Shown here: in pieces, positions 19,462 to 30,200 of the stretch
Numbering within the stretch: the first letter of the stretch is position 1
How the letters are laid out: the number at the start of each line of letters is the position of its first letter
Assembly (NCBI RefSeq): GCF_000367945.1
Contig: NZ_KB849179.1
Coordinates: forward strand, 2,005,737-2,069,736
DNA from: Acinetobacter proteolyticus
GTDB lineage: Bacteria; Pseudomonadota; Gammaproteobacteria; Pseudomonadales; Moraxellaceae
Direction of reading: 5' to 3'
Length of the DNA: 64,000 nt
The notes under the pieces: generated by a model
The model's input: only the letters and a program-made list of their open reading frames with translations
Databases searched by the model: none
Told to the model about the DNA's origin: nothing
Translations under genes and position numbers: made by a program

Positions 19462-21501
19462 TTAACGTTTCAACAATGCTTTTAAATTGGCAAGGTATTG
19501 CTGAGCTTGTTCTTTTGGATCGACATTCGGTGCCAGTTTCTTTTTACGACCATGCCACTCCAAATCATCTTGCGGCATTTCATCCAAGAAACGGCTTGGC
19601 GTCATTTGACGCATTTGTCCGCCATTCTTACGTTGCTCTGCCAAGGTCAAAGTCAAACCCTGACGCGCGCGGGTAATGCCCACGTACATCAGACGGCGTT
19701 CTTCTTCGATAGTTTCCGATGCAATCGAGTTCTTATGTGGCAATAACTCTTCTTCTAAACCAATCATATACACATAAGGGAACTCCAAACCTTTGGCTGC
19801 ATGCAAGGTTAGTAAGTTCACTTTATCGGTATCTTCTTCTTCCTGCTGCTGCTCAAGCATATCCAGCAGTACCAGTTTACGAATCACACTTTCAATATTT
19901 TTCTCATCGACATCATCAGTACGATTCAACAAATTTTGAATACTGCTATATAAGCTTTCAATACTGTCGAGTTTGGTCTTCTCCTGTGCAGGAGTCGCCG
20001 CCTGTTCACGAATATAGTCAATATAGCCAGCTTCGTTGATCATCTGACGAACTTTCGGCATCGGCTCATCATCATCAAGCAATTCGCGGGTGAAGGTCGC
20101 AATAAAATCAGCAAACTCATGTAATTGTGTTGCTGCTTTTTTCGGTAACACCATACTTAAACGTTGATCTGAAGAAGCCGTCAATAAAGACAAGGTATTT
20201 TCTTGGGCAAATAAACCGAGTTTCTCTAGCGTCACTGGGCCAATAGCACGTTTTGGCGTATTGATAATACGCAAGAAGGCACTATCATCTTCAGGGTTAA
20301 TAATGAGACGTAAATAGCTCATCACATCCTTAATCTCGGCACGTGCGAAGAAAGACTGCCCGCCTGACAACTTATACGGAATTTGCATCTGACGCAGTTG
20401 GGTTTCAATCACACGCGCTTGGAAGTTACCACGATATAGCACCGCATAATCTTTCCAGTTTTTACCATTCATTAGCTTATGCGTGATCAAATCTTTCACC
20501 ACACGTTCTGCTTCATCATCATCATTCAAACAGGTGATGACACGAATGGTTTCGCCGTGACCTTTATCACTCCATAATTTCTTATCAAAAATATGCGGAT
20601 TATTTTCAATCACGGCATTGGCCGCTTTTAGGATACGGCTGGTTGAGCGATAATTCTGCTCCAGCTTAATCACTTTAAGATTATGGAAATCGTCTTTTAA
20701 CAAGGCCATATTTTCAGGCTTTGCACCACGCCAAGCATAGATGGATTGGTCATCGTCACCTACAGCGGTAAACTGCCCCATGACCCCAACCAACAGCTTT
20801 ACCAAGGTATATTGTGCCGTGTTGGTGTCTTGATATTCATCCACCAATAAATAACGGACACGGTTCTGCCACTTGTCGCGCACTTCGGCATTTTCCTGAA
20901 GCAAACGTGTTGGCATCACGATCAAGTCATCAAAGTCTACGGCGTTATAAGCACGTAAGTTACGTTCGTAAAGCTGATATAGATGTGCAAACTGGACGTC
21001 TTCAACCGTTTCACAAGTTGAGTGAGCTTGTTCAGGAACGATCAGATCATTTTTCCAGTCGGAAATTTTCTTCATCGCCTTGGCTAACAACTCTTTACTC
21101 TCAGCACCCGATAAATTGTCACGCTGCATCAAATCCATCAAGATTCGTTTGCAGTCATCGGCATCTAAAATCGAAAAATTATTTTTAAGCGGTAAATGTT
21201 TTAATTCGAGGCGGAGTAAATTTAAACCGAAAGTATGGAAAGTCGAGACCGAAAGCCCTTTTGCTTCTTCACGTGAGAGTAACTTTCCGACACGCTCTTT
21301 CATTTCACGTGCCGCTTTATTGGTAAAGGTCATAGCCGTAATACGATAGGCAGGAATACCACACTGTTGTACTAAGAAAGCGACTTTTCGGGTAATTACA
21401 GAGGTTTTACCTGAACCTGCCCCTGCAAGTACCAACAATGGCCCCTGAACATATTTCATGGCCTCAAGTTGCTTGTCATTAAGTTGACTGGCAGATGACA
21501 T
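19462..21501 (-). CDS. rep: Rep, ATP-dependent 3'-5' DNA helicase
   Basis: Rep is a superfamily 1 helicase that helps the replisome through protein blocks. The 679-residue protein has Walker A GAGSGKT, motif Ia TFTNKAAREM, motif II VDEYQDTN, motif III GDDDQSIYAWRGA, motif IV LEQNYRS and motifs V/VI LLTLHAAKGLE and VGITRA. Length and the opening LNDKQLEA match Rep (about 673 residues in E. coli) rather than UvrD (about 720). Confidence 0.94.
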   Translation of the reverse strand: MSSASQLNDKQLEAMKYVQGPLLVLAGAGSGKTSVITRKVAFLVQQCGIPAYRITAMTFTNKAAREMKERVGKLLSREEAKGLSVSTFHTFGLNLLRLELKHLPLKNNFSILDADDCKRILMDLMQRDNLSGAESKELLAKAMKKISDWKNDLIVPEQAHSTCETVEDVQFAHLYQLYERNLRAYNAVDFDDLIVMPTRLLQENAEVRDKWQNRVRYLLVDEYQDTNTAQYTLVKLLVGVMGQFTAVGDDDQSIYAWRGAKPENMALLKDDFHNLKVIKLEQNYRSTSRILKAANAVIENNPHIFDKKLWSDKGHGETIRVITCLNDDDEAERVVKDLITHKLMNGKNWKDYAVLYRGNFQARVIETQLRQMQIPYKLSGGQSFFARAEIKDVMSYLRLIINPEDDSAFLRIINTPKRAIGPVTLEKLGLFAQENTLSLLTASSDQRLSMVLPKKAATQLHEFADFIATFTRELLDDDEPMPKVRQMINEAGYIDYIREQAATPAQEKTKLDSIESLYSSIQNLLNRTDDVDEKNIESVIRKLVLLDMLEQQQEEEDTDKVNLLTLHAAKGLEFPYVYMIGLEEELLPHKNSIASETIEEERRLMYVGITRARQGLTLTLAEQRKNGGQMRQMTPSRFLDEMPQDDLEWHGRKKKLAPNVDPKEQAQQYLANLKALLKR

Positions 21502-21658
21502 GGTTTATACCTCTCTCGTTTCCGAGCCTAATTTTTCGAGCACAATTATAGACATCTCTGTTTTAGAATCCCAATAGTAAATCTAGCGATATGTATAAAT
21601 TATGATGCCTTATCTAAATAACACGCCGTAGCTTGTCGCCTATTTTGTTTTGCAATAA

Positions 21659-21680
21659 AAAAACCACCCGAAGGTGGCTT
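21659..21680 (-). terminator. Intrinsic terminator after the OmpA-like lipoprotein gene
   Basis: On the minus strand GCCACC, TTCG, GGTGGT forms a tetraloop hairpin followed by seven T residues. The stop codon is at 21698. Confidence 0.9.
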
Positions 21681-21697
21681 TTTGAAATCAGTAAAAA

Positions 21698-22351
21698 TTA
21701 CTGTTTAGCATAAATGCTGATTTCTACACGGCGGTTTTGCTCTTTACCAGCAGCAGTCGCGTTTGAAGCGATTGGATTAGAAGAACCATAACCTTGCGCA
21801 TCGATACGGCTAGATGAAACACCTTGACCAGCTAAGTAGTTTTTCACTGATTGAGCACGCGCTTGAGATAATGGGATGTTGATTGAATCATTACCCGTGT
21901 TATCTGTATAACCTGTTACAAGGATCGCACTCTTGTTATCTTCACCTAAAGTTTGTGCTACTTTGTTTAAAGTACCGTAGAAGTTAGGTTTGATGTTTGA
22001 TTTGTTAGTATCAAACGTAATGCTGCCTGGCATGATTAATTGAACAGAACCATCTGGATTACGACCAACTTCTACACCAGTACCCGCCATTTGTTCACGT
22101 AATTTTTTCTCTTTATTATCGAGATATAAACCACCAGCTGCACCAAGTACCGCACCAATTGCTGCAGCACGGTTATTTTGCTTACTTGTATTTGCGTTAC
22201 CCTTAGATACACCGTAACCTGCTGCTGCACCAATTAATGCACCTAAAGCAGATTTGTCGTATTCCACGCCACCGATGTTATTACCAGTCGTTTGGCAACC
22301 AGAAAGTACCAATCCAGCCCCTACGAGTGTTGAAATTACTAATGCACGCAT
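21698..22351 (-). CDS. OmpA-family lipoprotein (YiaD-like)
   Basis: A 217-residue outer-membrane lipoprotein: the signal ends in the lipobox LSGC (Cys19), followed by a glycine-zipper region (ALGALIGAAAGYG and AAAIGAVLGAAGG) and a C-terminal OmpA/MotB peptidoglycan-binding domain with TGYTDNTG, LSQARAQSVKNYL and NRRVEI. Such proteins tether the outer membrane to the cell wall. AGGAGC lies 6 nt before the ATG. It is separate from classical OmpA, having no beta-barrel. Confidence 0.9.
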   Translation of the reverse strand: MRALVISTLVGAGLVLSGCQTTGNNIGGVEYDKSALGALIGAAAGYGVSKGNANTSKQNNRAAAIGAVLGAAGGLYLDNKEKKLREQMAGTGVEVGRNPDGSVQLIMPGSITFDTNKSNIKPNFYGTLNKVAQTLGEDNKSAILVTGYTDNTGNDSINIPLSQARAQSVKNYLAGQGVSSSRIDAQGYGSSNPIASNATAAGKEQNRRVEISIYAKQ

Positions 22352-22432
22352 TGCGTTGCTCCTGTCTATGTATTTTGTTGTCTGGACAAATGATGAATGA
22401 GAAAATGGCGCTAGACCATTGATTTTTTGTTA

Positions 22433-22462
22433 ATAATAAACACTTTATTTGTAGTTTTGTAA
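22433..22462 (-). promoter_or_regulatory. Candidate sigma-70 promoter of the OmpA-like lipoprotein gene
   Basis: On the minus strand TTACAA (22457-22462) is followed after 18 nt by TATTAT (22433-22438). The rest of the 390-nt spacer 22352-22741 is AT-rich, shows no gene, and must also hold the promoter of the divergent acyltransferase (TTGACA at 22583-22588 is a possible -35). Confidence 0.5.
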
Positions 22463-22741
22463 TATTTTGATGCATTTTACTTGATCAAGCCAACACAATT
22501 TCTTCATTGTTGTGCTATTCGCAGAATAAAATAATAATGAGACTTAAGTCACATAATAAAAATATGCGATTTACATGCGACCTTGACAAGAAAGCCTCTA
22601 TCTTTTACCAATAAAAACCGATGTACGCTTTTGAATATATAAAAAATGTCAATATCTGAAAATATACAGTTGTATTTCAACATCTGTTGTTTATAGTTGG
22701 AACATCTCTTTTTTCAAACATATGCACTCAAGGTTCGATTT

Positions 22742-23656
22742 ATGGCTACCGCTAATAAAAAAGCATCCCTATTGCAAAAAGTCAGTAAAGGATTAACTGT
22801 TAGTTCCGTGATTACAGGCAGTACCTTTTTTCATGGTCCGCCCGTACTGGCACTCGGTTTAACCAAATTATTTAAAAAATCGGCCAAAGTAGATGAAACC
22901 AATATTCAAATTACCAATAGTTGGTTGGCGGTAAATAACTGGTTAATTGACCATGTTCTACCAAATTTACACTGGGACATCAGTATTGATGAACAACTTG
23001 ATCTGAATTTGCAGGGGCGATACTTGATGATGTGTAATCATCAAAGCTGGGTCGATACTACGGTGAATCAGTATTTTGGTTTAACCCGCATGCCGCTTAC
23101 CCGTTTCTTTACCAAGTGGGAACTTATTTTTATTCCTTTTGTGGGACAAGCCTTCAAAATTTTGGGCTTTCCGATGATGAAACGTCATAGCAAAGAACAA
23201 ATTGCAAAAAATCCAGAGCTGAAATCTCGCGATATGCTGGAAGCACGCAAAGCCTGTGAACAGCTGCTGAGTCAACCGTTTACATTATTAAATTATTTAG
23301 AAGGCACCCGCTTTACTGCTGAAAAACATGCTGCACAGCAATCCCCTTTTCAGAATCTACTCAAACCCAAAGCGGGTGGCCTTGCTTTAGCACTCAATAT
23401 TCTGGGGGATAAAATTGATGCCTTGGTGGATATGACCATTGTCTATCCTGATGGTGCACCTGATTATGGTGAGTTCTGGTTGGGAGATGTCTCACGTATC
23501 GCTGTCGATTTACGTAAAATAGAAATTCCAGACTGGGTCCTTGGTGGTAATTATGAAGATGATCCTGTCTATCGTGAACGTTTCCAAAAATGGGTTGATC
23601 AAATCTGGACTGAAAAAGATCAGCTGATTTCACAAATGAAAGCAAAATATAATTAA
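22742..23656 (+). CDS. PlsC-family acyltransferase (YihG-like)
   Basis: A membrane-associated glycerolipid acyltransferase of about 304 residues. The HX4D catalytic motif is in CNHQSWVD, and the substrate-binding glutamate motif appears as YLEGTRFT; an N-terminal hydrophobic stretch precedes them. The overall layout resembles E. coli YihG, implicated in phospholipid acyl composition. I place the start at 22742, with AAGG 8 nt upstream, rather than at the earlier in-frame ATG at 22697. The next gene starts 27 nt later. Confidence 0.85.
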   Translation: MATANKKASLLQKVSKGLTVSSVITGSTFFHGPPVLALGLTKLFKKSAKVDETNIQITNSWLAVNNWLIDHVLPNLHWDISIDEQLDLNLQGRYLMMCNHQSWVDTTVNQYFGLTRMPLTRFFTKWELIFIPFVGQAFKILGFPMMKRHSKEQIAKNPELKSRDMLEARKACEQLLSQPFTLLNYLEGTRFTAEKHAAQQSPFQNLLKPKAGGLALALNILGDKIDALVDMTIVYPDGAPDYGEFWLGDVSRIAVDLRKIEIPDWVLGGNYEDDPVYRERFQKWVDQIWTEKDQLISQMKAKYN

Positions 23657-23683
23657 TATTCTCATCAGGAATTGAGTAAAGAC

Positions 23684-24742
23684 ATGACCCAGCAGGACTC
23701 AGGACAAAACTCTAAATATAACTATGTCAATCCGAACAGCGTGTTCTTCAAACTGTTCCTCGTCTATGACATTTTCATGGTGTTTATTATAGTTTTTAAC
23801 TTGTTCTGCCTAGGCATGAACTTTTTCCTGATGAGTAATATTGGGGCATGGTTTTTTAATTTTATCCATCTCTCCAGCGTGCTTGATTTTTATCGCACGC
23901 ATTTACATCCGTGGGTGATTACCACTGAAGCATGGTTCATTATCTTTTTGATTGTTGAACTGGTTATACGCTGGATCATTTCAATAGCACAAAAACATCA
24001 TGCGCGTTGGTGGTTTTTCCCCTTTATCCACTGGTATGAAATCTTAGCCATTATTCCACATTTACGTTTCCTACGTTTATTCCGTGCTGGGATTATCGCT
24101 TATCGATTACATGAACTCGGCTATAAAGTTGTTCCCGATGGCATTCGTATCAAAGCTCTATTCTATTATCGCGTGGTGATGGAAGAGCTGTCTGATCGTG
24201 TCGTCATTACCGTGATTGATGGAATTCGACACGAATTGCAAACCAGCTCCAGTCATAAAAAAATTATTCATGATCTGGTTGATCATCATCGCCAACTGTT
24301 TACTGTAACACTGACCTCAATGTTACAAGAGTCCTTGGCGACCGCATTACAACAACAGCAACCCGTGATCACCCAAAAAGTAGGCGTTATTGTCAATCAA
24401 GCCATTGAAGATACCCCTGAACTGACCCAATTGTTGCGTCTAATCCCGATTGTAGGCGGCCGGATCGAACAACAAATACAAAGTATTGGACAACGATTGG
24501 GAGAAAATATCAGTGCAGGGTTGATCGAACCCTTTACAGCTGGCTCTGCGCAAAGACCAAATGAAAACTACCAGTTTATTGCAGAGCAAGTCAGTGAGCT
24601 GAATATTGATAATCACTACTTAGAAGAATTGGTCGAATCTGTCGTATTTGAAAGCCTTGAAGCGATTCGAAAACAGGTAAAAGTCAAACAATGGCAGCAA
24701 ACTTTGCAAGAATCTGATCAATTGGATAAAAAAGCAGAATGA
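23684..24742 (+). CDS. Membrane protein with voltage-sensor-like N-terminal domain and no pore
   Basis: I do not recognise a named family. The first about 150 residues hold several membrane segments whose order resembles S1-S4 of voltage-gated channels: an acidic/basic pair in VELVIRW (E92, R96), then WYEILAIIP, then an arginine ladder RFLRLFR (R128, R131, R134). No pore loop or selectivity filter follows; the remaining about 200 residues look cytosolic and helical, including LRLIPIVGGRIEQQI. Start chosen at ATG 23684; a TTG 12 nt upstream is possible. It lies 27 nt after the acyltransferase and is probably co-transcribed. Confidence 0.6.
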   Translation: MTQQDSGQNSKYNYVNPNSVFFKLFLVYDIFMVFIIVFNLFCLGMNFFLMSNIGAWFFNFIHLSSVLDFYRTHLHPWVITTEAWFIIFLIVELVIRWIISIAQKHHARWWFFPFIHWYEILAIIPHLRFLRLFRAGIIAYRLHELGYKVVPDGIRIKALFYYRVVMEELSDRVVITVIDGIRHELQTSSSHKKIIHDLVDHHRQLFTVTLTSMLQESLATALQQQQPVITQKVGVIVNQAIEDTPELTQLLRLIPIVGGRIEQQIQSIGQRLGENISAGLIEPFTAGSAQRPNENYQFIAEQVSELNIDNHYLEELVESVVFESLEAIRKQVKVKQWQQTLQESDQLDKKAE

Positions 24743-24859
24743 TTACAAGAAAAATTACCAATCAAGCTAGAGAATTCGTGTAATTTGTTCTAGCATTTGC
24801 TTTTATTTACAACATGCTTCAACACAATAGAGCGCTTAAAAAGCCCTGAAGGATAAATT

Positions 24860-25579
24860 ATGGCTGATATACGGATTACGGGCAGAATGGTGAATTTTAG
24901 TCGTCTGACTTTTGACACTAATGACCATAATGCAATCCGACAGCAACTGAGTAGTACACTGAATGAAGGTTCTTATGTCGGTACACTCGTCATTATTGAC
25001 AGTACCGTAGAACAAGAGCTGATTGCGTTAATTCAGCTTTTAATTGATTTAGGTTTACAACCGATGGCCGTCATTGATGGCATTTTGGGTGATGAAGCTC
25101 GGGCGATTCAGTTCCCTGTTCTACCTGCCGATCAGCCCTTACAGCGCATCAAGGCATCTAAAGAACAAGTGGTTGATCATGCTCCTGTAAAAACAGCGGA
25201 TAATGCTGCAATACAAACACCACAAAAAAACACATCGAATGCATATATCACCTCTTATCATGATGAGATTTTGCGGACAGGCCAATGTTTGGTCCAAGAT
25301 CAAGGCGATATTATCTTAAATGCGGGCATGAATAGTGGATCAGAAGTAATTGCATCTGGAAATATTCACATTTATGGCAATGCTCGTGGTAGAGTCATTG
25401 CAGGTGCAGGTGGGCAAGCTGCAGCACGTATTTTCTGTCATTCTTTAGAAGCAGAATTAATCTCGATTGCAGGAACCTATTGTGTAGCAGATGATATTCC
25501 CAAAGATATGATCAAAAAGCCTGTACATATTTATTTAAATAACAAGCAAGAACTTGAATTTGAAGCCTTGCAGTTTTAA
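24860..25579 (+). CDS. minC: MinC, septum site-determining protein
   Basis: MinC inhibits FtsZ polymerisation away from mid-cell. The 239-residue protein has an FtsZ-inhibiting N-terminal domain, a variable linker (about 105-130) and a C-terminal beta-helix with [29 protein letters not shown] and [16 protein letters not shown] that binds MinD. GAAGGATAAATT supplies the ribosome site. It is first in minCDE. Confidence 0.96.
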   Translation: MADIRITGRMVNFSRLTFDTNDHNAIRQQLSSTLNEGSYVGTLVIIDSTVEQELIALIQLLIDLGLQPMAVIDGILGDEARAIQFPVLPADQPLQRIKASKEQVVDHAPVKTADNAAIQTPQKNTSNAYITSYHDEILRTGQCLVQDQGDIILNAGMNSGSEVIASGNIHIYGNARGRVIAGAGGQAAARIFCHSLEAELISIAGTYCVADDIPKDMIKKPVHIYLNNKQELEFEALQF

Positions 25580-25652
25580 TTTATTTAATTGAGTTTTAAA
25601 GCACCAAATAAGCCCTTTTAGGGGCGTATGACCATAAATAGGAGTGGATTCG

Positions 25653-26465
25653 GTGGCCAAAATTGTTGTCGTAACGTCAGGCAAAGGTGGTGTAGGTAAA
25701 ACTACAACAAGCGCATCTTTTGCAACAGGTTTAGCCCTACGTGGTCATAAAACTGTTGTGATTGATTTCGATGTAGGTTTACGTAATCTAGATTTGATCA
25801 TGGGCTGCGAACGCCGCGTTGTTTATGATTTTGTCAATGTCATTAATAATGAAGCACGCTTACAACAAGCGCTGATCCGTGATAAAGATATTGAAAACTT
25901 ATATATTCTCCCTGCATCACAAACTCGTGATAAAGATGCCTTGAGCGATGAAGGTGTTGCACGTGTGATTGATGAACTTTCTCAAGAGTTTGATTACATC
26001 ATCTGTGACTCACCAGCGGGGATCGAGCGCGGTGCAATTTTAGCAATGTATCATGCTGATGAAGCCATCATTGTCACCAACCCTGAAATCTCATCGGTTC
26101 GTGACTCTGACCGCATTATTGGCATGCTCGACAGCAAGACCAAAAAAGTTGAACAAAACGAAGGTCGTATCCGTAAGCATCTATGTATCACTCGCTTCAA
26201 CCCTGAACGCGCTGATCGTCAAGAAATGCTTACGATTGACGATATTTCTAAAGATATTTTACGAGTGCCGACATTGGGTGTCATTCCTGAGTGTCCAAGC
26301 GTGCTTCAAGCATCAAACGAAGGTAAGCCAGTGATTCTGTATGCAGAAGAAAAAGCGGGTCAAGCCTATGATGATTTAGTGGCTCGCTTCCTTGGTGAAG
26401 AGCGTCCTTATCGACACATTGCAGTACAGCCAAAAGGTTGGTTAGCTAGACTATTTGGAGCGTAA
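25653..26465 (+). CDS. minD: MinD, membrane-associated cell-division ATPase
   Basis: MinD is the ParA-type ATPase that recruits MinC and oscillates with MinE. Two in-frame GTG codons occur; I choose GTG 25653 because it gives MAKIVVVTSGKGGVGKTT directly, 270 residues as in E. coli, and sits 8 nt after AGGAG. The deviant Walker A (K11, K16), the DSPAGIERGA segment and an amphipathic membrane-targeting C-terminus (GWLARLFG) are visible. Confidence 0.96.
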   Translation: MAKIVVVTSGKGGVGKTTTSASFATGLALRGHKTVVIDFDVGLRNLDLIMGCERRVVYDFVNVINNEARLQQALIRDKDIENLYILPASQTRDKDALSDEGVARVIDELSQEFDYIICDSPAGIERGAILAMYHADEAIIVTNPEISSVRDSDRIIGMLDSKTKKVEQNEGRIRKHLCITRFNPERADRQEMLTIDDISKDILRVPTLGVIPECPSVLQASNEGKPVILYAEEKAGQAYDDLVARFLGEERPYRHIAVQPKGWLARLFGA

Positions 26466-26467
26466 TT

Positions 26468-26740
26468 ATGGCAGGATTCTGGAGTAAACTTTTTAGCAGT
26501 GATGAAAAACCATCAAGTGCACAAACTGCCAAAGATCGTTTAAAGGTGATTGTTGCCTCTGAACAAGGTTTAGGTCGTCGTCTAGGCCAAGACAAAATCG
26601 ACCAAATGAAAAAAGAAATCATGCAGGTGGTGAGTCGCTATGTTCGTGGTGTGGATGAACAGCATATTCAAATGCAAGTTCGTTCAGAAGCAAATATCGA
26701 AATGTTAGAAATGAATATCAATTTACCTGAAGATCGATAG
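26468..26740 (+). CDS. minE: MinE, cell-division topological specificity factor
   Basis: MinE stimulates MinD ATPase and drives pole-to-pole oscillation. In 90 residues it has the N-terminal amphipathic FWSKLF, the anti-MinC helix with AKDRLKVIVASEQG and the dimerisation domain ending EMNINLPE. It begins 2 nt after the minD stop codon. Confidence 0.96.
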   Translation: MAGFWSKLFSSDEKPSSAQTAKDRLKVIVASEQGLGRRLGQDKIDQMKKEIMQVVSRYVRGVDEQHIQMQVRSEANIEMLEMNINLPEDR

Positions 26741-26767
26741 CAGTTTTTTCATTAGCGATTTTTCGCA

Positions 26768-26838
26768 AATAAAGGCAAAATACGCGAGTGGATTTGGAAA
26801 GCATGGCTTTCCTCCACTTCAAGGATTTTGCCTTTATT
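26768..26838 (+). terminator. Long terminator hairpin after minCDE
   Basis: Outer arms AATAAAGGCAAAAT and ATTTTGCCTTTATT are exact complements, and inner arms AGTGGA..TGGAAAG with CTTTCC.TCCACT extend the stem. A T-rich tail follows. The TTG that opens an artificial longer reading of the next gene lies inside this hairpin. Confidence 0.8.
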
Positions 26839-26863
26839 ATTTTATAAGACTGAGGAGATTGTC

Positions 26864-27151
26864 ATGGCATTATCACAGCCAGCAACTTTCAATGAAGAAT
26901 GGTCAGATGAGCGTGTGTTTGCCTACCTTAACCAACTTCCTCCAACTGGCGTAAATGCTGACTTTCATGTGCTTTATCATGCATTCAAACATATGCGTCC
27001 AAATGACTATGAGCGCTTGATTAAGCAGTTCTTGGCAGATGGTCGTGACTTGAATGCAACCAACCCTGAAGGACAGCGCATTCATGATGTGATTGCTCAA
27101 TTTCCACGTCAAAAAGATGGCTTCTTAGAAGTTTTAGCAAAATTCGCTTAA
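26864..27151 (+). CDS. Conserved hypothetical protein, PA4642-like
   Basis: A 95-residue cytoplasmic protein resembling the small conserved protein PA4642 of Pseudomonas; function unknown. It is helical, with a central YHAFKHMRPNDYERLI and a late NPEGQRIHDVI. GAGGAG lies at good spacing before the ATG. It follows the min terminator and precedes a bidirectional terminator shared with ftsK, so it is probably its own unit. Confidence 0.75.
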   Translation: MALSQPATFNEEWSDERVFAYLNQLPPTGVNADFHVLYHAFKHMRPNDYERLIKQFLADGRDLNATNPEGQRIHDVIAQFPRQKDGFLEVLAKFA

Positions 27152-27183
27152 TCGCTGTTTCAATAAAGCCACTGAATACCAAT

Positions 27184-27213
27184 AAAAAAGCCTCTATCAA
27201 TAGAGGCTTTTTT
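27184..27213. terminator. Bidirectional terminator between PA4642-like gene and ftsK
   Basis: AAAAAAGCCTCTAT pairs with ATAGAGGCTTTTTT around CA, with tails suited to both strands. Confidence 0.92.
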
Positions 27214-27228
27214 ATTCAATCTTTCTGA

Positions 27229-30200
27229 TTAAACTAGAATATCCCGCTTACCATTGGCACCCATTGAGCTGACAATACCATTCTCTTCCATTTGGTCGAT
27301 AATGCGCGCCGCACGGTTATAACCCAAGCTAAATTTACGTTGTAGCGACGAAGTTGAAGCCTTACGAGTTTCGAGTACAAAGGAAACACACTGATCGTAC
27401 AGCGCATCGCGACTTGGATCACCATCCCCATCTTCAAAACCACGCGAGCTTGGCTCTTCATCAAATGGCGTCAGGATTTCATCAACATAATCAGGCTCAC
27501 CACGTTCACGCCAAGCATCACAAATACGGTTCACTTCATCATCGCTAATAAAGGCACCATGCACACGCTCAGGCTCGATTTTACCTGGTCCTAGGAACAA
27601 CATATCACCATGACCAAGTAAGTCTTCTGCACCACCCGCATCGAGAATGGTACGTGAGTCAATTTTACTGTTTACGCGCAATGCAACACGGGTTGGAATA
27701 TTGGCTTTAATCAAACCAGTAATCACATCTACCGAAGGACGTTGCGTTGCAAGCAGTAAGTGAATCCCTGCTGCACGTGATTTCTGTGCCAAGCGAGTAA
27801 TCATTTCTTCGGCTTTTTTACCCACCTGCATGATCATGTCAGCAAACTCATCCGCAACAATCACAATCGACGGTAACGGCGTCAAGCGCGGTGCACGCTC
27901 ACCGACAACCGAATCACTGGCTTTCCAGGTTGGATCAATAAGGTCTTCCCCATTGGCAATTGCCTCTTCGACCTTACGGTTATAGTCGCTGAGTTTACGA
28001 ATTTTCAGGAAGGACATCAGCTTATAACGACGTTCCATTTCATTGACACACCAGTTTAAAGCACTGACTGCATCTTTCATGTCAGTGACCACAGGTGTCA
28101 ACAAGTGTGGAATATCATTATAGTTGGCTAATTCAAGCTGTTTTGGATCGATCAGAATCAAGCGTAACTGGTCGGGTGTATATTTCAATAGCATCGATAA
28201 AATCATCGAGTTTACAGCAACTGATTTACCAGAACCTGTGGTCCCCGCAACCAGCATATGTGGCGCTTTACCGAGGTCAGTAATGACAGGATTACCTGAA
28301 ATATCTTTACCCATCGCCATAGAGAGCAAACCCGCAGGATCTTCAAAAGCTGGCGTTTTCAATAACTCAATCAACCGTACCATTTCACGGCTACTGTTCG
28401 GCACTTCAATTCCGATATATGGTTTTCCGGCAATCACTTCAACCACACGCACAGAAGCCATCGACATTGAACGTGCCAGATCACGTGAAATATTGGTCAC
28501 TTTAGAGGCTTTTACTCCCGGTGCAAGATCGAGTTCAAAGCGTGTTACGACTGGTCCCGGCTGAGCTTCGACCACCTGAGCCTTCACATTAAACTCTTGT
28601 AGTTTGATCTCTAAAAGCTCAGAAAGACGTGCTAATTGCTCAGCGGTAAAATTGACCTTTTTGTTTGGATCAACTTCATCTAGCAATTCCAGACCCGGTA
28701 AAGTCGGTAGATCACGGCGTTTTTGCGCGACTTGCATAGCGCGTGACATCGGACGACCAAATGCATCCGTTAATGGTGCATCCAGATCAAAATCATCTTC
28801 AATCTCTAAATCCGTATCTGGATCTGCTTTGCCTGCCGTTTCCTGCCATGCTTCGATAAAGGCTTCTTTAGACAGGGTTTCTTTAGGTGCCGTTGAAACC
28901 TCAATCGGTGCTTTTACAAAAGCAGAGGATTGCGCATAACTTGTGCTTCGAACAGGCGCTTGTTCACGCTCTTCCTCAACCAGAAGATCACTAAAATCAT
29001 CGATTTGCTGTCCAGCAGTACTATACGCTTCTTCCTGTGTCGGATGTATTGCATTTTGAATCGGCGCAGTCTCTGGCTGTACAGCTGTTGGTCTTGCAGA
29101 TTCATTAATCAGCGCTTCAATATCTGCCTCAAATTCGGCCTCATTCACATGAGGGCTAGAATGTGTCTGAGGCTCTTGGGTAAATGGGGTATGTAAATCT
29201 GTCGCCGTCTTACTGTTTGGAACAGCAGCTAATAACTCATCAAAGATTTGGTCATCATTCCAATCTAAATTGCTATGATTGACTTTTTGTGCTGTTGCAG
29301 CAGGCGCTGCATAAGAATGCGCCGCATTGGCAGAATCATCCGCCGCTCTTAATAAGGCATCAATCTCTTGTTTATGACTTGCATCATCGCGTTGCAATGC
29401 ACGCCACACTTCACCAGTTTGCACCAAACGCTGGCTTTCAGTTTCAAATTGATGCGCGCGCTGTAAGGTTTGTTCAAAATCTTCAAGCTGCTCAGTCTGT
29501 GCAGGTTGGGAACTATGTTGCTGCTCTTTCGCAACCACATCAGCAAATAGTTTTTCTGCCATGAGCTGATGATGTGAATCATCAATTTTAATCAGTTTTG
29601 CCTGAACCTGATTGGATTTAGGCGCTTCTGTCTCGAATTCTGGATCAGACTCTTTCTGAGTTTTATTCTTGATTGCTGGTGTTTCATCAGCTGCCAATTG
29701 CTCTGTCAGGTCATACGCAGACTCATTCTGAGGCACATTTTTATAAAATAAATCTTGTAAATAGGCAGGCGTATTTTTTAATGTGGCCCAGGTCTTGTTC
29801 CACTGAATCCCAAAAGCCAAGGTCAATAATAAAATGCTAAATGCGAGTAAGAACAAGGTTGCGCCATAAATGGTCAATAACTGCGATAAACTCTGTCCCA
29901 ATTCATAACCAATGATCCCCCCCGCTGCATTGTCCAAGGTATCTGCTGGGGTATTCCAATGCAGGTACAATAGGCTGGAAATGGACAGAATTAAGAAAAA
30001 CTGGGCAGCATAACGAAATGGGCGATTAAGAAAGCTTCTTGGCCACCAAACTTGAATGGCTTCAATAAACAGAAACAGTGGAATCAGCAAACTTGCCCAT
30101 CCCAAGAAACCGAACAGTAAATCTGCGATCCAAGCCCCTGCTACACCGCTGGCGTTGGAAACCTGCTGAGTATCACTGGAAATATGCATCCAGCCCGGAT

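Noticed and set aside
26828..26863. Upstream extension of the PA4642-like protein (TTG start)
   Set aside because: It would start inside the min terminator hairpin; the ATG at 26864 has a strong ribosome site.
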